Below, one piece after another: positions 50,439-61,400 of a stretch of 64,000 bases of DNA (position 1 is its first letter; each line of letters begins with the position of its first letter). The translations under genes and the position numbers were made by a program. The stretch spans positions 310,001 to 374,000 of the forward strand of contig CAVYHD010000051.1 of the NCBI GenBank assembly GCA_963768075.1. The letters run 5' to 3'. The DNA comes from QHXW01 sp963768075 (GTDB lineage Bacteria > Acidobacteriota > Terriglobia > Bryobacterales > Bryobacteraceae). The notes beneath the pieces were generated by a model. That model did not search any database and was not told the origin of the DNA. It saw nothing but the letters and a program-made list of their open reading frames with translations.

Positions 50439-51907
50439 ATGCATCCATTTGATAAAGCTGTTTTGAATGAAACCCGGCGTCAGTTCTTTGCACGCGGCGC
50501 GCGAGGTTTGGGAGTCGCGGCGCTTGCCACAATTACCGGTGAAGAAGTGAAGGGCACTCCCGCTCCGAAGGTCGAAGCGATTGGCGGCCTGCCGGGCCTT
50601 CCGAACTTCCCGCCCAGGGCCAAGAGGGCGATCTTTCTCCATATGGAAGGCGCGCCGCCGCAAATGGAATTATTTGATTACAAACCGCAGATGTCCAAAT
50701 GGTTCGACAAGGATTTGCCGGATTCCATCCGCTTGGGGCAGCGGCTCACTACGATGACCTCCGTGCAGGCCCGTTTCCCCATCGCGCCCTTCGTGTTCAC
50801 CTTCCAGCAATACGGGAGTAACGGCGCATGGGTCTCCGAGCTGCTTCCCTACACCGCAAAGATGGTCGACGACATCGCTATTTTACGTTCTCTGCACACC
50901 GAGGCGATCAACCACGATCCAGCGATTACCTTTATCCAGACTGGCTTCATGATTGCGGCAAGCCGTGCATCGGCTCCTGGATTGCCTACGGGCTGGGCAG
51001 CATGAACCAATCCCTGCCCACTTTCGTCGTCATCAACGCGACCCATTCGCATCCCAAGGCCAACGCGCAAGCCATCTCTGCGCGCCTTTGGAGCTCAGGG
51101 TTTTTATCGGCGCAGTACGCGGGTGTGACGCTTCGGGCCTCCGGCGATCCAGTGCTGTATGTCAATAATCCACAAGGTGTTCCTCCACTAATGCGCCGGC
51201 GCATGCTGGATGCTTTGAGCGAAATGAACCAGATCGAGCACGAAAAGATTGGCGATCCCGATACGCTTGTGCGCATTGCGCAATATGAGATGGCTTTCCG
51301 GATGCAGACTTCGGTGCCGGAGCTGACCGACGTCTCCAAAGAGCCTGAAAGCACATACAAGCTCTACGGTGAAGAAGCACGCAAGCGAGGCACCTTCGCA
51401 AGTAGTTGCCTCATGGCGCGCCGCCTAGTCGAACGCGGTGTGCGCTTTGTTCAGATTTATCATCGTGGTTGGGATGTTCACTTTGCGCTACCCGAGGTAC
51501 TCCCGAGCCAGTGCAAAGATGTCGACCAGGGCTGTTGGGGACTGGTACAGGATTTGAAACAACGTGGGATGCTCGACGACACATTGGTGATCTGGGCTGG
51601 TGAATTCGGCCGCACGATCTTCTCACAAGGTAAGCTGACTGCCAGCGACTACGGCCGCGATCACCATCCACGTTGCTTCAGCATCTGGATGGCCGGCGGC
51701 GGCGTGAAGGGCGGCGTCGTCCACGGCGAAACAGACGACTTCTCGTACAACATTGTGAAAGACCCAGTCCATGTGCGTGACTTCCAAGCGACGTTGCTGC
51801 ACCAATTCGGCATAGATCATGAGAAATTCACTTACAAGTATCAGGGGCTCGATCAGAAGCTCACCGGTGTCGATAAGGCATACGTGGTCAGGGACCTTCT
51901 AGCCTGA
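50439..51907 (+). pseudogene. DUF1501 protein gene with a frame break
   Basis: ATG 50439 follows GGAG at 7 bases. The first frame has a twin-arginine signal (NETRRQFFARGARGLGVAAL), then RAIFLHMEGAPPQMELFDYK, FTFQQYGSNGAWVSELLPYT and RSLHTEAINHDPAITFIQTG, and ends out of phase at 51005. A second frame resumes at GKPCIGSWIAYGLGSMNQSL and runs to 51907 with VIWAGEFGRTIFSQGKLTAS, RDHHPRCFSIWMAGGGVKGG and HQFGIDHEKFTYKYQGLDQK. One missing base near 50956 explains the break; restoring it yields a normal ~488-residue DUF1501 (sulfatase-fold) protein. Either the deletion is genuine or it is a sequence error. The gene pairs with the PSD1 gene 17 bases upstream. Confidence 0.85.
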
Positions 51908-52174
51908 GAGTTGCTCATTCGGTCGCAGATATTGGAGCCTTCGAACGGCAGTTGCGAGCGCCCTCACACGGTGACGTAGAAGCATGTTAATTGCCAGCGC
52001 TCGGAATGTTTTCGGCATTAACGATTTAGCTCTCGCCGGTGTAGCAAATATTACCCTGACTTACAATGGAAAGAGACACCCTGCCGTTGCTGACAGCGAA
52101 TGTGAGTGATCTCACCCGCACTGGTTGCTGTGCGCGGAACCCCGCTTGCTGAATGTCAGTTCGGAGGAATGAAC

Positions 52175-52345
52175 ATGCCTGGATCACACCATCTGCGTGG
52201 CGTCAGTGACAAAGAGCAACGGCAGTACGAGCACATAAAGGAGAGTGCGGAGAAGAGCGGCCGATACGGGGACCGCGCCAAAGAGGTTGCGGCCCGCACT
52301 GTTATTAAGGAGCACAAACAGAAAGGACACAAAAAGGGTAAATAA
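52175..52345 (+). CDS. Small charged protein of the 'plasmid stabilization'-annotated family
   Basis: ATG 52175 is chosen because CGGAGG lies 7 bases before it; ATG 52169 is too close. The 56-residue product starts MPGSHHLRGVSDKEQRQYEH, continues IKESAEKSGRYGDRAKEVAA, and ends ARTVIKEHKQKGHKKGK. Proteins with 'DKxERQYEHIKxS....G...AKExAARTVNK' are common small proteins in soil bacteria, often labelled plasmid stabilization; that label is not well founded. The helix-rich, very charged make-up suggests nucleic-acid or stress-related binding. A strong inverted repeat follows its stop. Confidence 0.72.
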   Translation: MPGSHHLRGVSDKEQRQYEHIKESAEKSGRYGDRAKEVAARTVIKEHKQKGHKKGK

Positions 52346-52349
52346 CGAT

Positions 52350-52403
52350 AGGCGGCAGCGCCGAGAGCGGTACATTACCTGATGCGGGCCGCCGCTGCCG
52401 CCT
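52350..52403. terminator. Bidirectional terminator-like inverted repeat
   Basis: AGGCGGCAGCG (52350-52360) and CGCTGCCGCCT (52393-52403) are a perfect 11-bp inverted repeat with a 32-base loop, lying between two convergent genes. On the minus strand it is followed by ATCGTTATTT. It can end transcripts of both the small plus-strand gene and the giant glucan synthase gene. Confidence 0.6.
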
Positions 52404-52429
52404 GCAAAACCCGTGCCGGCGGATTGAGT

Positions 52430-55400
52430 TCAATCCGAATGGTAATCCTCTTGATGCCCTGTGAGCCGGACCTGGCTTAGGTTCGAATTTGAAGCCACTA
52501 TGCCATTGGATGGATCCTTTGCAGAACGTCCATTTGGGGAATGCCTCGCGGGTTCCTCGATAACCGGGGCTGCGGATCGCCGTGGTATTTCCATCGTTAG
52601 GTGATGTGTGAGGCCATCGTCTGCGAGGGCAACGAACCTGTCACTCATTAGTCGGCCGTCCACTTCCAGCGTCATAGAGTCGCTCGCGGCCTTCCTGACC
52701 ACCGCGATTTCATAGGTGGTTGAATAGTAATGAAAGGTCATCTCGAAACCGGGCCATTCGTCTGGGATAACTGGCTTCAATGTAAGCACATCTCCGCGAA
52801 GCTGAAATCCCAGCACCTCCTCGATCCAGATTCGGTACATCCACCCGGCAGAGCCTGTATACCATGTCCATCCGCTTCTGCCGGTTTTTCCTTCCGCGGA
52901 GGATACGTCGGCCGCCACTACATAGGGTTCACCCCGATAACGAGCGACATCGTCTGGGCTACGCGTGAGCTCCACCGGGTTCATCATTCTAAGCAAATGA
53001 ACGGCGGCGTTACCATTGCCCATCCGCGCCCGAGCCATCGCCATCCACAGGGAGCCGTGGGTGTACTGACCACCATTCTCGCGGAGCCCGGGCGGGTAGC
53101 CCATGATGTAGCCGGGGTTCGGATCGGAATGATCGAAAGGCGGCGTGAACAGCCGCACGAGATGATTGGGTTCGTCCACCAAATAACGCTCAGCCGACGC
53201 CATTGCGCATCGGGCCCGGTCCGACGTGGCGCTTTGCGAGATGACAGCCCAGGATTGAGGAAGGGAATCGATCCGCGCCTCTTGACTTAAGTGGCTCCCG
53301 AGCGGGGCGCCATTATCAAAGAAACCACGCAAGTACCATTCACCATCCCAGCTTGATTGCTCCAACGAGTTCGATAGCGCGGCCACCTGTGTCCGCCACT
53401 TCGCAACAAGTTCAAATCCGTGCCTATGCTTCTCCATCACCTTTGAAAAAGATTCTAGTACAGCGCACAGAAACCATCCGAGCCAAACGCTTTCGCCGCG
53501 TCCTTCCATTCCTACGCGGTTCATGCCGTCGTTCCAATCGCCTGAGCCGAACAAGGGCAGGCCGTGAGAACCGAAGCGCGATCCGCGCTCCAGCGCGCGC
53601 CGGCAGTGGTCCCATAGAGGCGCAGTTTGAGCGGACACCGCAGGGACGAAGAGTCGCTCTTGCTCTCCGGCCCCGAGCGGCGCACCATCCAGATACGGTA
53701 CTTCCTCATCGAGAATCGCCGCGTCTCCCGTCACCTCGATGTACTGTGCCACCACGTACGGCAGCCAAAACAGGTCATCGGAACAACGGGTGCGCACGCC
53801 CAAACCGCTTTCCGGATGCCACCAATGTTGAACATCGCCATCGAGGAATTGGCGCCCCGCCGAGGCGAGAATATGGGCGCGCGCCAGTTTCGGAGCGGCA
53901 TAAAGAAAGGCCATCGAGTCTTGCAACTGATCGCGAAACCCAAACGCTCCACTGGACTGGTATAGCGCTGAGCGTCCCCATAAGCGGCAGCTTAATGCCT
54001 GGTAGAGTAGCCAGCGGTTCAGCAGGAAGTCAGTCGACAAGAGCGGAGTGTGTACCTGCAGCGCGCCGAGTGTCGACTCCCACCATCGGTGCGTTTCGCC
54101 CAGCGCATTCTCCACCTGTTGGGAGTTTTGGTAACGGCTGACCAATGCCCGTACCGCCTCAACAGTTTCAGCCTGTCCCAACAGGAAGACTACCTCAACC
54201 TGGTTTCCCGGATCGATGGTAACTGGAAGCTGGAGCGCTCCAGCGGAATCGAGGCCTGCCCCAGACCGATTATCGAGACGCGTGCGCCGCAGAGCGGCCG
54301 GTTTTGACATCGACCCGTTTCGCCCTAAGAACTGCGTCCGATCGCCGGAATACGAAGTCGCTCGCGGGCTTGCTGCCGCGAAGCCAATCTGATTTGCAAA
54401 GTTTCCAGTCCACGGCTGGGACGCCAGCAGCGCTCCAGATGCTTCGTCGTAAGAGGTGTGAATGTGCAACTGCTGGTCCTCACGGGTCGGGCCGAGAACC
54501 CATTCAGCGAAGTAGGTGACGGTGAGACGCCGCGGCCGTGTCGAGTGATTGCGAAGGCGCAATCGGTACACTTTCACCGGGTCCCCGCTTCCGCTCTCGA
54601 CGATTGGAACGAACACGGTCAGTTCCTGGCCGATAGCATGACTGTTGTGCTCGAATACCGTTGATCCCTGGCCGTGGCGGGCGCGGTAGGCGTCGTTCTC
54701 TCGAATGGGAAGGGCGGTTGGCGTCCATACAGCGCCGCTCTCGTCATCTCGCAAGTAGATGACCTCCGACTGCGGGTCGCTCACCGGGTCGTTATGCCAC
54801 GGGGTCAGACGGTTGACCTGACTGTTGCCGGACCACGTGAACCCGGCGCCGCTCTCACTCACCAGCGCGCCAAATTTGGAGTTGGCCATCACGTTGACCC
54901 AGGGCACAGGCGTTTGGCCGCCGGGCTTCAGGTAGATCGCGTATTCGCGCCCGTCGGGTGTGAATCCGCCCAAGCCATTGAAGTATGGCAACTCTAGAAA
55001 TGGCAACGGAGGTGACGGTTCCTCCTGGCCGCCACTCGGGACAAAAGGCGGCGGCATAAAAGTCTCGCGGGCGGTTGCCAACTGCCGTTGCAGGGGACCG
55101 CGGTTGCCGCTGAGCACTACGCTTGCAGCCGCCAGAATCAGATTGCGATGTTCTTCGGCCATGGCGTGCCAATCGCGAAGATAGACACCGCCCGGCCGGT
55201 TGATGCCCTCTGCCGGCGAATGGGCCTCGATCTGACGCAATAGCTCTTGGTATAGAGGACGATCGTAGCTGGGGACCTCCTGGTCGAGAATGACGAGATC
55301 GGCTTGGAATCCACGCAAGCGCCAGTAGGCGTGTGCCAGCAGTAGTTCACGAACCAGCGGCACGCTACGCGCTTGGGTGACGATTACCGCCAGTATGGGT

Positions 55401-58400
55401 AAGTCGCCTGAAATTCCGTCTCCCCAAAGGGCCGGTTGCCCCAGCCGATTCCGTGCCAGGCGGTCGCTCGGCATGCGAAGCGTTGGATTGGGATACAGCA
55501 GGTGGCTGGCCAGATCCTGGAACCGATGGGCCGCTGCCGGACCGATACCGAGGTACCGGAACTCGAGTTGGGCGCGCGTCCACGCCATTTCGAAAGCCCG
55601 CGTCACGGATTCCTGACGACGGTACTTTGTGATCAGTGTCAGCAGCTCTTTGCGTGAGGACGCAACTAAAGTGATGAACGATATCTCGAGCCGGTCGCGC
55701 GGCTCGACAACGGCGCGGCAACGTAAACTGAAAATAGGGTCGAGCACGGCCCCCACGGATCCAGTAAGGTCCCGCCGCAGCGCCGCCGGCCTCTCCGGAG
55801 TATTGCCCCTCTCCAGAAACTTCTCGCGATCCGTTTCATACTGGACCTCACTTGTGGCGCCGATCAAAATATGTGCGGCCCACACGGATGTTTCACTTGG
55901 AGAGCGCAGCCTCCGGTGTGCGACCAACACGCCGTGGTCCAGGCATTCCGTTTCGACGAACATCTTGGAAAAGACGGGATGCGCTTTGTCGGCGTCATGC
56001 GGAGCCATGGCTAACTCAGCATAGCTTGTGAACTCCAATTGCCGGCTCCTACTCGAACGATTCGTGATTGTGAAACGCCGCAACTCGGCGTCGTCTTCGG
56101 CCGCGACAGTCACTTCCAGAACCGTTTCGAGGCCGGACACCCGGCGCTGAAACTGGGCGCGGTCCGCCGAGAAGCGAGCTGAGCTGGCGCCTTGTCCGCC
56201 GCCGACGGGCTGATAAGCAGCCGCCCAGGTTAAGTCCGATCGCAGATCGCGGATGTAAAGGAAGCTGCCCCACGGATCGAGCGTGGCGTCCGAGCGCCAG
56301 CGTGTGACGTCAAACTCATTCCAGCGGCTATAACCTCCGCCGGTATTAGTTACCATTAGCGAGTAATGCCCGTTCCCGTGAAGGTGCACGTGTGGACAAG
56401 AGGTGTCATCCTTCCAGGCGCGCTCCGCGGGTTCCTCGGCGGTGGCCGGACGTACAAGGGGAAGACTTGTGCGCGACTCTTGCAGCGGGACCCTAATTAC
56501 CGGAATGCGTTCGAACAGCAGCGATTCAAATGCGCGGACTCGGAGATCGCCATGGAAACGCCGCTGCATCACGCCGCGATGGAGTAAATTGTCCAGCGCC
56601 AGTAGAGTCATACCCTGGTGATGAGCCATATACGTGTAAATCACCACGCCGCGATCTCCGTCCCTCTTGTCTTGGACCGTGAAGTCGATCGCCTCGTACA
56701 GGCCCATGGGACCTGCCAGGCCTAATTCCTCCAGCCGCCTGAGATTGTCCGTTGCGCCAGCGGGATCGATGGATAGCGCCAACGCGCTGGCATAGGGTGC
56801 TACTACGAGGTCATCTGTCAGCCCCTGCTTCAAAGCCAGGGCGGGAACGCCGAAAGCCCGATACTGATAAACCTGGTTGGAGTCCAACGCGCTGTATGCG
56901 CTTTCGGAGACGCCCCACGGGACGTTTTTCTCACGGCCACATTCGATCTGTCGTTCCACCGCGTCGTAGCATGCCTGGTCGAGTAACGAGTTCGCGAACG
57001 TGCGCATGAACAGCAGCGGCATTAAGTATTCAAACATCGTGCCGCTCCAGGACAGCAACGTTGCTCCACTGCCGGAAGATACGTGAGGCCGCCCTAACGC
57101 AAACCAGTGCTCGATCGGTATGTCACCTTTGGCAATCGCGACCATGCTCGCCAGACGGCATTCGCTCGCGAGCAGGTCATAGTGGCTTGAAAACTCGCGC
57201 GGACCACCCACCACGTAGCCGATGCCGAATAGTCGCCGTTCTGGATCATACAGGAAGCCCATATTGATGCCCGCGGAGAACTGTCTTGCGGTGTTGGCCA
57301 GCGCCTCGAAACTCTGCACGGTTTGGGCGGCATTGCCTCTTGCGACCCGATACTCTTCAGCCAAACGATCCAGCCAAACGGCAACTTCCGGCCGAAGTTG
57401 TGACGCGCCGCGCCGGCCCAGAAGCTCATCTACGGGAGTCAAGACGCCGCTCGCCAAGGTGTCGAGCGACGGCGCCGCGTGTAGGGCGCGATGACGCAGC
57501 TTGACCGCGTCTTCTCCTAGTTCCCGCAAGAACGAATCCGGCGGATGGCTCAAGGTTTCCATCCACGGCAGATAAAGGTCCAGGGCTTCGGTCCAGGACT
57601 TCAGTTCACGAGCCAGGCACGACACCCAATACGACCGATCCCCCCCAGTGGCGTCCGGCCGTCGCTCGAGGTCTTGCAGTTGCTTCATGGGGTTGACAGC
57701 GAGGCGCAGGCGGCCGATCAAATCCTGGCCATTTGCATTACCGAGTAGAAGCCGCCGCAGCGCGCGGAGCGGCACTTTAACCGATGGATCGCGGCCACAG
57801 GCTTCATGGAGAATGCACACCGTATCTGCCAAGCCTCTGAGACACGGCGGGCCGATCACCGGGGCGCGAAGCACATCCTGGTAACCCTGCTCGAGGACCC
57901 ACAGGCTCGCCGTCAGATTGCCGCTGTCCACCGTGGAAACGTAGCGCGGCGCCAGTGGTTCCAGCGTTTGCGTATCGTACCAGTTGAGCAGATGCCCCTC
58001 GTGACGTTCCAGACGGCCAAGCGTTGCCATGGTGTTCGTGCTGCGCCTCAGCAAGTCGTCGGCGGTGAGATAACCGAGATCGTGCGCGGTGAGCGCCGAC
58101 GTTAGCCACAGGCCGATGTTGGTAGGCGATGTGCGTCGCGCCACCTCAGTGTGGAGTCTCAATTGCGAATTGTCCGGGGGCAGCCAATGCGTGTCCGGGC
58201 CCACGAGGTCGTCAAAATACCGCCACGTTTGGCGCGCCAGGCGGCGAAGAAACATCAAGTCCTCACTCGGGAGCCTGTGCACATCACGCGCCGGCACCGG
58301 TCGATCCAGCCAAAGAAGCACTGCGGGCGAGGCGGCCCAGAGGGCAACGAAAACGGACGTCGGAGCAAATGCTCCCTTCGCACCCAGTAACAACATCAGT

Positions 58401-61400
58401 GCGAGCGATAGGCCGCAGATCAGCCACATCTGCCGGAGGGTGAGATGCCGCTGCGCGTGGCCTCCCGCGCTTTCGGCCGGCTGCCACTCAAGCAGGTTTC
58501 GGTGGCTGATGGAGCGGCGATAGAAGACGCGTACGATCGCGTCCAGCGCCAGCCAGGCTTGATGCGGCAGGAAGACGAGCATAGCCGCCGCCCGGACGAG
58601 ATCGTCAGCGGCGCCTTGCCAACCGTGAATGGAGCCTTGCAGGCGCCGCGCCAGCCGGTCAAGAAGCGGAGCGAGAGCGGGGATGGCGACGGCGAGCCCT
58701 ATTACCAGGCTCCAGACTCCCGGCGCCCGCGAAATCAGCCAGCCGAACACGAGCAGCAGCACGGACGCCACTGGCACCAGACTTCGTCGCAAGTTGTCGA
58801 AAATGCGCCATCGGCCAATGATGGGAAGCGGATTGGGAACGCTGCTGCCAAAGGCTGCCGGTACCTGCTTGAAGATCCAGGTCGCTATCTGCCAATCCCC
58901 GCGGATCCAGCGATGCTGACGCTGGCTATAGCTCGCGTAGTCGAGCGGCAGGTTTTCAAACAGCTCGATTTCAGAGGCCAGGCCCACGCCCACGTGCGCC
59001 CCTTCGATCAGGTCGTGACTGAGTAGGGTCTCAAGAGGAAAGCGATCTGCTAGAGTTCCGCGGAATGTCTGGAGGTCGTAAATCGCCTTCCCATGGAAGA
59101 TGGCTTCTCCAAACAGGTCTTGTTGGACGTCTGAAACGGTTTGGCAGTAGGGATCGGTGCCCGCCGTATCGGCGAAAATCCGCGTAAACCTCGTGGCGGT
59201 TGCGCCTGGTAGCGCGATACTTACCCGCGGCTGGATGATTGTGAAACCTCGCCGGCGGGTCTGCGTAGCGGGATCGATGACCGCTTGATTCAACGGATGC
59301 GCGATCGTCTCCACCATTCGCCGCGCCGCCCCCGGTGGCAGTTGGGTGTCGGCGTCGAGCGTAATCACATATTGAATCGGCAGCGGCAGCGATCCCGCGT
59401 TGAGGATCTCTGCGCAGCCTTCACCACTCAAGAACGCGTTGAGATCTTCGATTTTTCCGCGCTTGCGTTCCCGGCCGATCCAACTTTGCTCGCTCTCAGA
59501 CCAGACCCGGCCCCTGTGGAACAGCAGGAAACGTCCGCCCGGGTAGCGTGCGTTGAGCCTGGCGATCCCGTCGTGGGCCGCCTGCAACAATTCGGTGTCA
59601 CCCGGTGTCGACTCGAGCGAGGCATCCGTGAAATCGGAAAAGAGGCTGAAGAAAAGGTTTGATTCCTGATTCGCAAGAAAACGGACCTCTAGCTTGCCAA
59701 GCTCCCGTTGCACTACCTCCACGCTCGACAACATCATCGGCACCACCACGAGCGTCGCCTTGTCCTGCGGTATACCGTCTCGAAAGTCCATTTTGGGCAG
59801 TGTGTCCGGAGGGAACAGGGAAATGACCAGAGCGTTCACGGTCTGGATAGCCAATTCGCTGAGTGGGAACAAGGCCAGCGCTCCCAGCACTGCGAGAATA
59901 GCCCCCTGGCGCACGCCGGCATCCCAGGCCACAGCCAGCGCAAGCACCGTAAAGCATAAGGTCAGCCCTGCGATCCCGCCCAGATATACGGCCGTCGCCC
60001 GGCTTCGCAAGCCGCGAATCATCGCCGTTCCGAACGGTATCCGAGCATTGGTTTCCGCTTCCAGTTGAGCGATGCCGTCTGCCAGCAGGTAGTAAGAGAC
60101 ATGTTGCGTTCGCGGGTCGGTGCCTTGTCTGGCCAGCGCAACTGCCAGCCGGGCAACGTCCAGTTCTCCACGTCCGCTGTGCCGAGAGATTCGCTCGACC
60201 GCGCGACGGCAGTGGTCCCGGGTGGCGAAATCGCTCCGGGCGTAAGTATCGCTCGGATCCGAGCGTAACTCGGCTTCCATCAGACTCACAGACTCGAAGA
60301 CCTCTGTGAAGTCGATCCGCGAGAGAACGCGGAGGCTGTCAAACGCGTTGGCGGTCGAGATGCATTCTGCCGCTTCGCGGGTATGCTCGGTCCGCACCCT
60401 TTCGGTGAGTGGCGTCTTCAGGCGCTCTTCGATCCAGTGTTGTATTGGTGCGAGCGCGTCCTCTTCGCCCTGAAGTTGTTCGGCCAGGCAGATCATGAAG
60501 TAAGGTTCGAGCGCGACCGCCTCGGCTTCCATTAGATGCAGCATCCGGCCGAATACTTCCGCTCCCCTGCGAGAAGCGGCGGACAGGCGATTGGCCCAGA
60601 AGTAGGCTGCCTCGCGCAACTGCTGCTTCCGGCTAACCTGCAAAGCCAGTTGTGTCAGTTCGCCAATCAGCGCCAGACGCAAGAGTAGGGGGACGGACCA
60701 CAATTCGGCAATAGTCAGTGGCGCGACCTGTTGGTACGCGCGCAGGCAGTCCCGTATGTTGGTCTCATTGAGGGAGTGGTCGGTGTGCGCGACCAGTTCC
60801 TTTATCAGTACGTAGATATACGGATCGCCGGAAACATCCGCGGGAAGAATCCGGTGGTGGTCCCGAGGCAGGTGATGACGGATTTCGGCGATCTGAGTTC
60901 GGATGAGATACTCATTGTCGAGCAACCACTCGGCTGCGGCAGTAAGCGCGTGCCCCAGGCGCGCCGCTTCGGCCAAGTCGCAGCGTGACGCTTGCAGAGT
61001 TCGCTCGTTCTCCAGCAACCGCGACAGCATTCGCGGCTTGGCTGTTCCTGGCTTGCCGCGGTGCTCAGCGCATCTGCGCGCGAAGTCTTCGATCGGTTCG
61101 CTTCCGGGAGGTGCGGTACCTATCTCAGGGACCGCAAGATCAGAGAGGCCTTCCGAGACCACGAAAACCGCCGGCGAGCCTACGCCTTGTAACTGTCCGA
61201 CTATAGCCGGCACTTCAGAAGGCGCAGCCGCGGCCACAATGAGGCATTCGCCTTCCAGACGAAGCGCGGCATACCGTTCGCGACCGTCTCGTTTTGACGG
61301 CTCGGCGGTTTCATCCGCGCGGAACAGGCGCGCATCTCCAAGACGCTGCCCGCGTACCGCGTCATATGCTTTCGCGGATTCTCCTTCGTCGGCAGTATAA

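Noticed and set aside
59285..59662. Many plus-strand open frames of 60-260 residues opposite the glucan synthase gene
   Set aside because: They mirror the coding strand of a well-supported 9-kb gene, have Arg/Pro/Gly-rich compositions and show no domains.
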